NCBI GenBank assembly: GCA_947493705.1
Contig: CANLSH010000001.1
Span: forward strand, 211,543-275,542
Reading direction: 5' to 3'
DNA length: 64,000 nt
Origin: an uncultured Arachnia sp.
GTDB taxonomy: Bacteria; Actinomycetota; Actinomycetes; Propionibacteriales; Propionibacteriaceae
The notes under the pieces were generated by a model. That model was not told where the DNA came from, ran no database searches, and worked only from the letters and a program-made list of their open reading frames with translations. Position numbers and translations under genes: made by a program. Positions 36,923 through 46,590 of the stretch are shown piece after piece (positions within the stretch are counted from its first letter, which is position 1; each line of letters begins with the position of its first letter).

Positions 36923-37070
36923 ATGATGCTCCGTTCCTTGGGAATCCGACTGAGGTTTCAGAGGGATGATCATGAGTTACACAGAGTAGTAGACGCACTC
37001 ACGAAGGGCGAGCGCACCCCTTGAATAATGACGACCAGAGTGCTACATGGAAATCACCCCGCGTCACAGG

Positions 37071-37475
37071 TCACGCATCGCCAGTGGTCAGCATCGTGTG
37101 CACCTCATCGAGATCCCGGTGAATCGTGCCACGTATGTTCGCGATGCCGGGCGACTCTGCATGGCGGGGCAGAACATGAATGTGTGCATGAAAGACGGCT
37201 TGTCCGGAGTCGGGACCAACGTTGGTCAACACGTTGAACCCCGTGGCGCCCAACTGCTCCCGCAGAATCTGGCTGACGGCCAGCACCGCGGGCGCAACCT
37301 CCGTCAGAACGTGAACATCGCCCAGCGCATGCTCAACGTGGCGACGCGGCACCACCAGCGTGTGTCCCTCCTGCCACGGCTCAACGTCGAGGAAGGCGAA
37401 CGCCTTGTCGTCGGCGTACACCGCTTTGGATGGAATATTCCCCGCGACGATGTTGCAGAACAAACAATCAGACAT
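37071..37475 (-). CDS. HIT-family nucleotide-binding protein
   Basis: This 134-residue histidine-triad protein begins SDCLFCNIVAGNIPSK and ends with the triad HAHIHVLPR, in which alternating His residues bind the nucleotide phosphate. Such HINT-type proteins hydrolyse AMP-linked substrates. GGGAAG precedes the ATG at 37475 by about six bases; longer readings from 37778 run into hisF and are shadows. It follows hisF after 17 bases and is probably cotranscribed. Confidence 0.9.
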   Translation of the reverse strand: MSDCLFCNIVAGNIPSKAVYADDKAFAFLDVEPWQEGHTLVVPRRHVEHALGDVHVLTEVAPAVLAVSQILREQLGATGFNVLTNVGPDSGQAVFHAHIHVLPRHAESPGIANIRGTIHRDLDEVHTMLTTGDA

Positions 37476-37492
37476 GTGACACTTCCCTTTCA

Positions 37493-38254
<762 letters not shown>

Positions 38255-38309
38255 GGCACAACCCTAGCGAAGCCGTGGTTGTAGGGAGCTGCTTGTCAGT
38301 GCCGCGCTT

Positions 38310-41084
38310 TCAGTCCTCCTCGATGTCCACGTCGACGACACCCCTGCGCATGGTGTCAACTACTTCAAGGCATGTGCGGCGCAGGTCACCGGGGCCAGCG
38401 GCCTGAGCCAACTGCCCAGCGAAATCCACCACCTGACGCACCCAGCGAACGAAATCACCCGCCGATAGCTGACCATGCGCAAGAACCTTGGCGAGCTCCT
38501 GACCGCTGGACCAGCGCCAGGCCACCTCTGCGAAGCCGATGTCCGGCTCCCGGCCGCGGTCGCGACGGTGTTTGCGCTCCAGCAGCCCCACCTCACGCCA
38601 GACCTGCCGCAGTTCCGATTGCGCACGCTCGCTCGCCGCGTCGGGCATGCGCGGGCTGCGCATCTCCCGCGACGGCCGGGATTCGTACAGCATCGTGGAG
38701 ATGACGGCGGCCAGCTCCGGGGCGTCGAGCCCGTCGAAGACGTCACGACGGATGCACTCAGCGGCCACGAGGTCCAGCTCGTTGTAGATCCGGCGCAACA
38801 TGCGACCGGCATCGGTCAGTTCGTCGCCGTCGAGGTAGCCCAGCTCTTCCAGCACAGCGCAAACACGATCAAACTGCGTGCCGAGGGAGTTGGTGCGCAT
38901 GGCAATGTCCGCCTCGCTCTTGCGACGCTCACGTTCCAGGCGGATGATCTTCGCCGCCGCGACGGCGTGGATCTCTCTGTCCTCACACTGGTGGCAGGGA
39001 TGATTCTTCAGCTCGCGCCGCAGCTCGGCGATGCGTGCCATGTGGGATTCGTCCGTGGGTGCGACGAATACTTCGGGCTCGTCGGGATCGACGGTGTCCA
39101 GCTTGTTGGACATTGCCGAGAGCAGAGCTCGGCGCTCGGCGCGGTCCCGCACGCTGAAACGGCGGGGCACCCGTACACGCCCCACGGCCATCGGAGGGCT
39201 CAGCAGGTCATGGGGTTGCAGCCGCAGCACGGTGTGGTCCGCTGAGATCACCTGCACCCACGGCACGGAATCGCGCTGCGCCTTCTGACCGACTCCCAGC
39301 ACCACACTCCAGCCCTGCCGGGCCACGTGGATGATGTCGCCCGGCACCAGAGCAGCGACGGCGTCAGCAGTCTCAGTTGCGCGCCTCGCGCGACGTTGCT
39401 TCGCGCTGCTGGCTTCGAGCCCGGAGATCTCGTCCCGCAATTCAGCGTAGGACATGAAGTCACCGAGATGGCACTCCATCGCCTCCTGCGCATCCGCCAG
39501 TTCCTCCGTTGCCCGTCGGCCCACCCGGGCAGAGGTGACCACCGACTTGTCCGTCTGGAACTGGGCGAAACTCTGATTCAGGAGTTCGCGTGCGCGCACC
39601 CGGCCCAGCGTCGCGGTGAGGTTGACTGCCATGTTGTAGCTGGGCGCGAAGCTGGAACGCAGAGGATAGGTGCGTCGTGATGCAAGCCCGGCCACAGCCC
39701 GCGGATCCATCCCGGCTTGCCACAGTACGACGGCGTGCCCCTCGACATCGATGCCGCGCCGTCCAGCCCTGCCGGTCAGCTGCGTGTACTCCCCGGGTGT
39801 GATGTCCACGTGGGCCTCGCCGTTGTACTTGACGAGCTTCTCCAACACGACCGTGCGCGCCGGCATGTTGATGCCCAGTGCCAGGGTTTCGGTCGCAAAA
39901 ACGAGTTTGAGCGCCCCACTGGCAAAGCCCTCCTCGACGATGGCTTTGAATGCTGGCAGCACGCCCGCGTGGTGGGCCGCAATCCCGGAGCGCAGAGCGA
40001 ACCGGAAATCCTCATAGTCCAGCGCATCCAGGTCTGCCATGGACAGTCCCGCGGTGTGTCTGTCGGCGATCTCCTCCAAGGCGCGGGCCTCGGCACGAGT
40101 CGTCAGCTGCACACCCGAGTGCAGCAATTGTTGGACGGCACCGTCGCACCCCACGCGGGAGAAGATGAAGACGATGGCGGGCAGCAGATCTGCCTGTTCG
40201 AGAACCCGAGCCATGTCGTCGCGACGGGTGGGTTTGGTGGCGAACCTCGGATGCGTCGCACCACCGAACTGCCCCGATCCCCTACCTCCTCCGTTCGGCT
40301 TGCCCTTCCCAGAGCGCCCGCGGGGTCGACGCGAGTCGTCGCGGACCTGGGTGGCCTCCCCTTTGCTGACCCGCATCAGTTCTTTGTTCACCCGTGCCGC
40401 ACGGGCACCCGGCAACTCCTGTGCCGTGGGAGCCACTCCATCAAAGAGGTCCACGAGCCGCCGTCCCACCAGTACCTGTTGGAAAAGCGGCACTGGCCGA
40501 CGCTCCGAGAGCACCACGCTGAACTCTCCCCGCACGGTCCGGAGCCAGTCGCCGAAGTCCTCCACGTTGCTGACGGTGGCGGACAGCGCGATGATCGAGA
40601 CCGAGGGGGCAAGCCCCAGGATCACTTCCTCCCAGACGGCACCGCGGAAGCGGTCGGCCAAGTAGTGCACCTCGTCCATGACCACGAACCCAAGGTTGCC
40701 CAGGGTGGGTGAGCCCGCATAGATCATGTTGCGCAGCACCTCGGTGGTCATCACCACGATCTGCGCCTCGGGGTTGACGGAGCTGTCGCCGGTCAGCAGT
40801 CCCACACGATCTGAACCCCATCGCTCGACGAGATCGTGGTACTTCTGATTACTGAGGGCCTTGATGGGGGTGGTGTAGAAGCACTTCCGCCACTGCTGCA
40901 CGGCGGTCCACACGGCGAACTCCCCCACCACCGTTTTGCCTGCGCCGGTCGGCGCAGCCACGAGAACGCCATGGCCCTCCGCGAGGGCCTCGCAGCCCTC
41001 GATCTGGTACGGATCGAGCCCAAATGGATAGTCGCGGGAGAACTCCGCCACATCGGGATGCAGGGTGGAGGTTTCTTCTGTCAC
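38310..41084 (-). CDS. Ski2/Mtr4-like DEVH RNA helicase (HelY type)
   Basis: This 924-residue ATP-dependent helicase has Walker A APTGAGKT (residues 44-51), the DEVH box in VVMDEVHYLADRFRGAVWEE, SATVSN, and motif VI QLTGRAGRRGID. The C-terminal DSHCT-like region follows, ending at YSAGDF ... MRRGVV. It corresponds to mycobacterial HelY, which lies in the same gene order beside tatC-tatA-pafC-pafB. A role in RNA turnover is inferred from the family. It overlaps the upstream lipid-kinase gene by four bases. Confidence 0.93.
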   Translation of the reverse strand: MTEETSTLHPDVAEFSRDYPFGLDPYQIEGCEALAEGHGVLVAAPTGAGKTVVGEFAVWTAVQQWRKCFYTTPIKALSNQKYHDLVERWGSDRVGLLTGDSSVNPEAQIVVMTTEVLRNMIYAGSPTLGNLGFVVMDEVHYLADRFRGAVWEEVILGLAPSVSIIALSATVSNVEDFGDWLRTVRGEFSVVLSERRPVPLFQQVLVGRRLVDLFDGVAPTAQELPGARAARVNKELMRVSKGEATQVRDDSRRPRGRSGKGKPNGGGRGSGQFGGATHPRFATKPTRRDDMARVLEQADLLPAIVFIFSRVGCDGAVQQLLHSGVQLTTRAEARALEEIADRHTAGLSMADLDALDYEDFRFALRSGIAAHHAGVLPAFKAIVEEGFASGALKLVFATETLALGINMPARTVVLEKLVKYNGEAHVDITPGEYTQLTGRAGRRGIDVEGHAVVLWQAGMDPRAVAGLASRRTYPLRSSFAPSYNMAVNLTATLGRVRARELLNQSFAQFQTDKSVVTSARVGRRATEELADAQEAMECHLGDFMSYAELRDEISGLEASSAKQRRARRATETADAVAALVPGDIIHVARQGWSVVLGVGQKAQRDSVPWVQVISADHTVLRLQPHDLLSPPMAVGRVRVPRRFSVRDRAERRALLSAMSNKLDTVDPDEPEVFVAPTDESHMARIAELRRELKNHPCHQCEDREIHAVAAAKIIRLERERRKSEADIAMRTNSLGTQFDRVCAVLEELGYLDGDELTDAGRMLRRIYNELDLVAAECIRRDVFDGLDAPELAAVISTMLYESRPSREMRSPRMPDAASERAQSELRQVWREVGLLERKHRRDRGREPDIGFAEVAWRWSSGQELAKVLAHGQLSAGDFVRWVRQVVDFAGQLAQAAGPGDLRRTCLEVVDTMRRGVVDVDIEED

Positions 41085-42025
41085 GCTTTCACGGTAGCAG
41101 CGGGATGGGAAGGATCCACGAACACCTTGAGGACACCCGGCGCGGCTGTCACGGTGACCGGCACATCTCCCAGTTCCTCGCCGTCACCCATGCAGAAGAG
41201 GTCCTCCCCTGCGATTTCCACCTGGTGGGCCCTGAATTGTTGGACGTTGGGGTGTTTTGCGAATCTCCCGGAGTACATCAGGGGCAGCAGTCGCAACAGC
41301 GTGGTGCGCGAGACGGGATCGACAATGGTGACATCCAGCCTGCCGTCGGCAGGATCCGCGTCGGGAGCTATCCTCATGCCGCCGCCGAACATCCCTGTAT
41401 TGCAGACCGCCACAATCATGGCCTCCTGGATGCGCAGTACGCCGTCGATCCGCAGACGATAGCGCAGCGGGGAGAAGTGGACTAGTTCACGCAGCGCCAC
41501 CCAGCCGTAACTGAGGCTGCCGAAACGCAGAGAAATGTCATTGGTGGCCCGGTTCACCCGTGCGTCATACCCCGTGGAGAGGACCGCACCCACGTAGCGT
41601 GACGGGTACGCCTCGTTGGACATGTGAGCGAGGTCCACGGTGCGGGTGACGCCGGCACAGATGGCGTCCACCGCTCCCGACAGATTCTTCGGCACGCCCA
41701 CCCCGCGGGCGAAGTCATTGCCCGTCCCTGCAGGAATGACACCCAGTGTCGCCTCCGTACCGGCGCAGGCATTGAGGCCCAGGTGGGCCATGCCGTCGCC
41801 CCCCATGACGATGACGGCGTCGCCGTCGCGAGCAGCGCTGGCTGCCGCACGGGTCAGTTTCTCGGATTCAGTCCATGAGTCCGATGTGACCACGGCCACC
41901 TCCGCGGTGGGCAGACAATCCCGCAGGGCCCTCGCAACACGGGGCAACTCCCTGCCAGAGCGTCCCCCACCGGAGCCCTCATTGACGACGAGGGTGTAGA
42001 GACGGGGCTTGGCAAGTTCACTCAT
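41081..42025 (-). CDS. Diacylglycerol kinase-family lipid kinase
   Basis: This 314-residue protein has the DAGK catalytic core: N-terminal VVNEGSGGGRS, then MGGDGMAHLGLNACAG (GGDG at 75-78) and GVIPAGTGNDFARGVG. A C-terminal beta-rich domain completes it. Members phosphorylate diacylglycerol or related lipids, recycling membrane lipid or building phosphoinositides; the substrate here is not determinable. It lies between tatC and the helicase gene in the same operon. Confidence 0.88.
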   Translation of the reverse strand: MSELAKPRLYTLVVNEGSGGGRSGRELPRVARALRDCLPTAEVAVVTSDSWTESEKLTRAAASAARDGDAVIVMGGDGMAHLGLNACAGTEATLGVIPAGTGNDFARGVGVPKNLSGAVDAICAGVTRTVDLAHMSNEAYPSRYVGAVLSTGYDARVNRATNDISLRFGSLSYGWVALRELVHFSPLRYRLRIDGVLRIQEAMIVAVCNTGMFGGGMRIAPDADPADGRLDVTIVDPVSRTTLLRLLPLMYSGRFAKHPNVQQFRAHQVEIAGEDLFCMGDGEELGDVPVTVTAAPGVLKVFVDPSHPAATVKA

Positions 42026-42035
42026 GAAGAGTTGT

Positions 42036-42908
42036 TCACGCGCCGTCGTTCACATCAATGGACCATTCCGTGACATCGTCTTTCGTGATGCCCTTTCGTT
42101 TGTCGAGGATGAGGCAGATGGCCTCCGCGATCATGTACAGCAGCGTCATCGGCAGTGAGAGCGCCAGCATGGAGACGGGATCGGTGGACGGGGTGGCGAC
42201 GGCGGCGAACACGAAGGTGCCGAAGATGACGAACTTGCGAGACTTGACGAGCTGATGTCCCCGCACCACGCCCGCCAGGTTGAGAGCCACGAGAATGACC
42301 GGAAGGAGGAAGGAGACGCCGAACACGAGGATGATCTTGATCTCCAACGCCAGGAAGCTGCTCATCTCCAGCAAGTTGGTGATGTCCATATCCTTGGGCG
42401 TGAAGCTGAGCATCACAGTGATGCCCTTGGGCCAGACGAAGTAGCCCAGAGTGCAACCCATGAGGAACAACGGGACAGCTGCACCGAGGAATCCAAGGGC
42501 GTATTTCTTCTCTTTCGCGACCAGCCCGGGCGCGATGAAGGCCCACAGTTGATACATCCAGATTGGACATGAAGCAATCAGCCCGGCAACGCTACAGGCG
42601 ATGACTGCGAGAGTGAGCGGTCTGAGCACTCCGTCGTTGACGATCAAAAAGTCGGAATTGGGCCGGGCATCCTTGATTGCCGCGACCGCTTCGTTGTACG
42701 GGTACAGGACAAAATCCACGAGCTCCGTGTAGAAGAACGCCGCAAGGCCCGCCGTGACGACGATGGCGATGACGGAGATGGTCAGGCGATAGCGGACCTC
42801 CTTGAGGTGGTCAATGAGCGCCATGGTGCCGTCCTGCGATTGCTCCGGCGGGCGCAGCCAACCGAACCGACGCGGCTTCGCGTCGGGCTCAGCGGCGGTG
42901 GTGGCCAT
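42036..42908 (-). CDS. tatC: Sec-independent translocase subunit TatC
   Basis: This 290-residue protein with six predicted membrane helices is the twin-Arg signal receptor of the Tat system. The conserved N-terminal HLKEVRYRL (family H-L-x-E-L-R-x-R) and YQLWAFIAPGLVAKEKKYALG stretch are clear. The next gene upstream is tatA, and together they export folded proteins. The nearby DUF4439-like lipoprotein and the lyase have RR-containing signals and are candidate substrates. No tatB gene is adjacent. Confidence 0.95.
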   Translation of the reverse strand: MATTAAEPDAKPRRFGWLRPPEQSQDGTMALIDHLKEVRYRLTISVIAIVVTAGLAAFFYTELVDFVLYPYNEAVAAIKDARPNSDFLIVNDGVLRPLTLAVIACSVAGLIASCPIWMYQLWAFIAPGLVAKEKKYALGFLGAAVPLFLMGCTLGYFVWPKGITVMLSFTPKDMDITNLLEMSSFLALEIKIILVFGVSFLLPVILVALNLAGVVRGHQLVKSRKFVIFGTFVFAAVATPSTDPVSMLALSLPMTLLYMIAEAICLILDKRKGITKDDVTEWSIDVNDGA

Positions 42909-42910
42909 AC

Positions 42911-43231
42911 TCAGATCCCGGTCCCGGTGTCGCGCTGGTGCAGGGATTCTTCACGAGCGGCTGCTTCACGGGCCTGCAGGTCACGCTCGCGGGCCTCGAT
43001 CTCACGAACGCGACGCTCCTGGTCGGTCTCGACGTGGCTTCCCACACGTGTCTCTGGCTGCACGATCTCGGCATCGACGACCTCGGCGTCCTTGCCGTCA
43101 TCGACAGACTTGACCTCCTGCTTGAATTCCTTGATCGAACGACCAACGCCCTTGCCGAGACCGGCGAGACGCGAGCCACCGAACAGCAACAGGGCGATTC
43201 CCAGGATGATGAGCAATTCTGTTGGACCCAT
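42911..43231 (-). CDS. tatA: Sec-independent translocase subunit TatA
   Basis: This 106-residue protein has a single N-terminal membrane helix (ELLIILGIALLLFG) followed by the conserved hinge and amphipathic helix (FGGSRLAGLGKGVGRSIKEFK). A charged C-terminal tail rich in Glu and Arg follows. It forms the Tat pore. The stop is two bases from the tatC start. The tail is longer than in short TatA proteins but within actinobacterial range. Confidence 0.93.
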   Translation of the reverse strand: MGPTELLIILGIALLLFGGSRLAGLGKGVGRSIKEFKQEVKSVDDGKDAEVVDAEIVQPETRVGSHVETDQERRVREIEARERDLQAREAAAREESLHQRDTGTGI

Positions 43232-43289
43232 GTCCGTCCACCTCTTTCCCCGGGACTGCCCCCGGGCTAGTTAAGACACAAAAGTGATT

Positions 43290-43475
43290 CTACTCGCGGA
43301 TGCTGGCGGGCACCTCGATGCGCGCCAGCAGTTCCCCGGCCTCCTCGGCGCGCTGACCCAACATGCGTACTTCGCTGTACAGGTCAGATGCCTTGTGAGC
43401 CAGCCACACGGCATAGGAGACTGTGGCCACCGCACCGAGCAGGGCGATGCCGCCGAAGATGAGTACCCAGATCAC
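43290..43475 (-). CDS. Small conserved membrane protein between pafC and tatA
   Basis: This 61-residue protein has one N-terminal membrane helix (WVLIFGGIALLGAVATVSYAV) followed by a charged, probably coiled-coil tail with SEVRMLGQRAEEAGELLARIEV. A similar tiny gene is found at this place in related actinobacteria by my recollection, but I cannot name a family. It lies in the operon between pafC (43519) and tatA (43231). Confidence 0.6.
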   Translation of the reverse strand: MIWVLIFGGIALLGAVATVSYAVWLAHKASDLYSEVRMLGQRAEEAGELLARIEVPASIRE

Positions 43476-43518
43476 GGACGAAATGGTACCCCCCGGGTGC
43501 CTCGTCGGCTAACGCCGA

Positions 43519-44460
43519 TCAGTGCGGCGGGTCGGCGTAGTGCGCCAGCGCCGCCCGTGCATCCGCAGCGGCCGCTCGAGCCACCTCATCATCACAGACG
43601 CGGAGGACGGCACGTCCCAGCCGTAACAGCAGAGCGCTTGCCCACCCGATGGAAGCCATGGGGAACGTTGCAGAGATGTGATCCGCGTGCTCAGCACGAT
43701 CTGTCACCGGATAGTACTCGGCCACCCACTGTGCGTCGCGAACCAGGTCCAGCGTCAACTCCCGGGAGACGTCGTCGAACCAGCGGTCCGTCACTTCCGG
43801 CAGTCCGGAGCGAGCCACGAAGGTCTCATCCAGCACTGTGATGTCGACGATGCGGTCGAGCCGGTAGGACCGCCAGCCATCTCGATTCCGGCTCCAGCCA
43901 TCAAGGTAGGCATATCCGCCGGTCACTCGCAGCCGCATGGGTTCGACCACGGGACGAGTCATTGGGGTACGTCCTGCGCCCTCGTACATCATCTCCACCG
44001 GATGCAGTCCCGAAATGGCGGCCTGGAGCAGTTGGCGGTGTTCCGTACGTCCGGCCGCCACGGACACCGAGATCGCCGGATCCACCTCACCCACCACTGC
44101 GCGCAGTTTGGCGAGCGCGCTGGCTGCGGCATCCGAACCACCTGAAGTCTCCACGAGCATGTCGAGCGCCACCAGCAAACTGGTTGCCTCCTGCAGCCGC
44201 ATCCGCATGGGTCTTGCCAATACGTCTGCATTGCGAAAGAAGATGTGGCCAGCATCGCGCACCTCGTCGATGTCAACGTCGAAGAGGTCCTGATGGAATC
44301 CCTCGGGCAGCCCACAGAACTGCAACACCTCAATGTCGCTCACCACCTGATGGGGTGTGACGCTGAAGTCCTGCGCCACTTGGCGCACCGAAACACCCTG
44401 GTGTTTCTGCAGGTACGGCACCAGTTTCAGCAGGCGGGCCAACTGTTCTGAGGACTTCAT
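43519..44460 (-). CDS. pafC: WYL-domain transcriptional regulator PafC
   Basis: This 313-residue regulator has an N-terminal winged helix (LLKLVPYLQKHQGVSVRQVAQDF), then a WYL domain (GYAYLDGWSRNRDGWRSYRLDRI), and ends with a C-terminal domain. PafB and PafC act together as an activator of the LexA-independent DNA-damage response in mycobacteria, with WYL as the proposed effector-sensing part. The ATG at 44460 overlaps the pafB stop, so the two subunits are coupled. pafA is not found beside them. Confidence 0.9.
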   Translation of the reverse strand: MKSSEQLARLLKLVPYLQKHQGVSVRQVAQDFSVTPHQVVSDIEVLQFCGLPEGFHQDLFDVDIDEVRDAGHIFFRNADVLARPMRMRLQEATSLLVALDMLVETSGGSDAAASALAKLRAVVGEVDPAISVSVAAGRTEHRQLLQAAISGLHPVEMMYEGAGRTPMTRPVVEPMRLRVTGGYAYLDGWSRNRDGWRSYRLDRIVDITVLDETFVARSGLPEVTDRWFDDVSRELTLDLVRDAQWVAEYYPVTDRAEHADHISATFPMASIGWASALLLRLGRAVLRVCDDEVARAAAADARAALAHYADPPH

Positions 44461-45416
44461 GCTTCCCACCTCTGCGCCACGTCGCTCAGTTGTTGCACCA
44501 CTGCCTCTCGTAGTTCCGGCGGGGACAGACAGATGGCATCGGCTCCGAGCTGGCAGATGTCTCCCACCAGAATGTCCGGCCGTGAGTACTTCACCTGCCA
44601 GGCACTGAACCCCACCGGAATCGACACCCCGCATGAAGTGGGCTGCGCGGAGCGTCGAAGCTCACCACCGAAGCCGTCGCGCAGTGCCACCACGGCGGTG
44701 GCAGCCTCGTCGTCGCGATCAAATTGCACGTGTTCTGCGATGCGTGCATCGGCGGGCACCGTGTAGGAGTTGGCTATGCCAACGGCTTGCACAACAGAGG
44801 TGATACGGCTGAGCTTGAAGTTGCGGGGAGCCTCCCGCACGAGGTCATAACCCACCACGTACCAGCGGCCGCGTCGCTGCGAGAGCCGCCAGGGCTGCAC
44901 GCGTCGGGGCTGCCCCTTGTACTCAAACCGGATCTCCCTGCGAGCCAGCAACGCCTCGCGGACAGTGTCGAATCCCGGCTCCGCGGGGATGCGGGGCCGC
45001 AGTGTCATGAGCCGACCCGGATCAGGATCAGCACCGGCCGCACGCAGTGTTTCCAGAGCATCCGTGGTCTGTTGGGCCGCGACGCTGTCCTGCCAGACGC
45101 TGGCGGCTGCACCCAGCACGGCGAGCTCTTCGGGAGTGAAGGAGGTGGGAGGGAGTTCAAAGTCTGAACGCTCGATGCGGTACCCGTCTTCCACGTCGAG
45201 GTCCGGATCATTGGATCCCGTGACAATCGGGACCCCCGCTGTGCGCAGTTCTTCCTTGTCACGCTCGAACATGCGCTCGAAGGCCCCGTCGGACTGGTGG
45301 CGGTAGCCCTCGATGGTGGAACGGATCCTGTGCTTGGACACGAATCCGCGGGCGCTGAGCATCATGATCAGCAGATTGACGAGACGCTCTGATTTGGCTT
45401 TGCTCACCGGTTGCAC
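44457..45416 (-). CDS. pafB: WYL-domain transcriptional regulator PafB
   Basis: This 319-residue paralogue of PafC has the N-terminal winged helix (SERLVNLLIMMLSARGFVSKHRI) and a WYL domain (RRGRWYVVGYDLVREAPRNFKLSRI). I chose the GTG at 45416 because AGGGAAG stands about six bases upstream; a GTG at 45407 is also possible. An earlier ATG at 45473 would overlap the divergent gluQ start. The gene is divergent from gluQ with a gap of only 56 bases. Confidence 0.88.
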   Translation of the reverse strand: MQPVSKAKSERLVNLLIMMLSARGFVSKHRIRSTIEGYRHQSDGAFERMFERDKEELRTAGVPIVTGSNDPDLDVEDGYRIERSDFELPPTSFTPEELAVLGAAASVWQDSVAAQQTTDALETLRAAGADPDPGRLMTLRPRIPAEPGFDTVREALLARREIRFEYKGQPRRVQPWRLSQRRGRWYVVGYDLVREAPRNFKLSRITSVVQAVGIANSYTVPADARIAEHVQFDRDDEAATAVVALRDGFGGELRRSAQPTSCGVSIPVGFSAWQVKYSRPDILVGDICQLGADAICLSPPELREAVVQQLSDVAQRWEA

Positions 45417-45472
45417 CCCATTCTTCCCTGCGAGAGCCGAGGCTACCGCAGACGGGTTGCCGAGCATGGACA

Positions 45473-46408
45473 ATGGGAAGCGTGTCCCCTGTTGTTGATC
45501 GCTACGCCCCCAGCCCCACGTCGGATCTCCACGTGGGCAATCTGCGCACGGCCCTGGCCGGTTGGCTGCTGACCCGTTGTGCGGGTGGAGACTGGCTCAT
45601 GCGCATTGAGGATCTGGACACCGCACGAGTAGCCGCCGCTGGCCGGGCGGCGGAGCGTCAACTCTCGGATCTGGAATGTCTTGCACTGCGCTGGGACGGA
45701 GATCCGTTGTGGCAGTCAGAGCGACGTGATGCGTATTCCGAGGCGCTCGATCAGCTGGGTGAACGAATCTACGAGTGCTTCTGCACGCGCCGTGAGATCG
45801 CGGAAGCCTCCTCGGCCCCGCACGACGGGCATCGCCCTTATCCGGGGACCTGTGCGACGCTGAACAGCGAACAGGCAGCCCGGCGTCGGCTCGAGCGTCC
45901 GGGCGCGATCCGGATCCGATCAGAGGGTGCCACCTTCACCGCAACGGACATCCACGCCGGTGAGGTGAGCGACGTGGTGGACGATTTCGTTCTGGTTCGG
46001 GGCGACGGGACGCCCGCCTACAACCTTGCCGTCGTGGTGGACGACATCTTCCAGGGCGTGACCCGCATCACGCGGGGTGCGGATCTGTTGTCCTCAGCCC
46101 CACGGCAGGCCTGGCTGACTGAGCAGCTGGGCGCTCGGCCTGCGGAGTACGCCCACATCGGTCTCGTCACCAACACCAGCGGCGCCCGTCTTGCCAAGCG
46201 CGACGGCGCGGTGACGCTGGCGGACCTCACCGCGCGGGGCTGGAGCGCGGTGGACGTGCTGTCGGTGCTCAGTGAGTCGCTGGGACTGGGCCGATGCCGC
46301 ACGACCGATGAGGCGCTGGTAGCCATGCCGAGGTCAGGTCTGCCGGGAGGGGAATTCTGGGCATCAGCCATCTGGGACGGCAAAAGACTCCTCAGCCAAC
46401 CGAGGTGA
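45473..46408 (+). CDS. gluQ: Glutamyl-Q tRNA(Asp) synthetase
   Basis: This 311-residue protein is a truncated class I glutamyl-tRNA synthetase that attaches glutamate to queuosine in tRNA(Asp). The HIGH-like motif is HVGN (residues 20-23) in YAPSPTSDLHVGNLRTALAG. The zinc-binding C-F-C ... Y-P-G-T-C pattern sits near residues 102-126, and the KMSKS equivalent is RLAKRDGAVTL. It lacks the anticodon-binding half, as the family does. No queuosine synthesis gene is nearby. Confidence 0.9.
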   Translation: MGSVSPVVDRYAPSPTSDLHVGNLRTALAGWLLTRCAGGDWLMRIEDLDTARVAAAGRAAERQLSDLECLALRWDGDPLWQSERRDAYSEALDQLGERIYECFCTRREIAEASSAPHDGHRPYPGTCATLNSEQAARRRLERPGAIRIRSEGATFTATDIHAGEVSDVVDDFVLVRGDGTPAYNLAVVVDDIFQGVTRITRGADLLSSAPRQAWLTEQLGARPAEYAHIGLVTNTSGARLAKRDGAVTLADLTARGWSAVDVLSVLSESLGLGRCRTTDEALVAMPRSGLPGGEFWASAIWDGKRLLSQPR

Positions 46409-46462
46409 AATCGTAGCAACACGTGGCCGGCCCAGCGCCCGGCAAACAGATACGTATCCCTC

Positions 46463-46566
46463 GGTGGTCGAGTAGGCCGCCTGCGGCCGTGTCCAGGCCT
46501 CTGACGACCGCACGATGTCGGTTTCGACACGTCGGCTCCTACGTCGCGCGACTACTCAACCAGCGG
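46463..46566. repeat. Dispersed intergenic repeat, inverted pair
   Basis: A unit starting GGTGGTCGAGTAGG (from 46463) is followed by an opposite unit GGTTTCGACACGTC ... CTACTCAACCAGCGG (46520-46566). These are the same type as the copies at 31195-31342. The pair can fold as a long hairpin between the convergent gluQ and FKBP genes, so it may serve as a bidirectional terminator. Confidence 0.7.
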
Positions 46567-46590
46567 TAAATGTTCCGCTCTGTATTCGGC

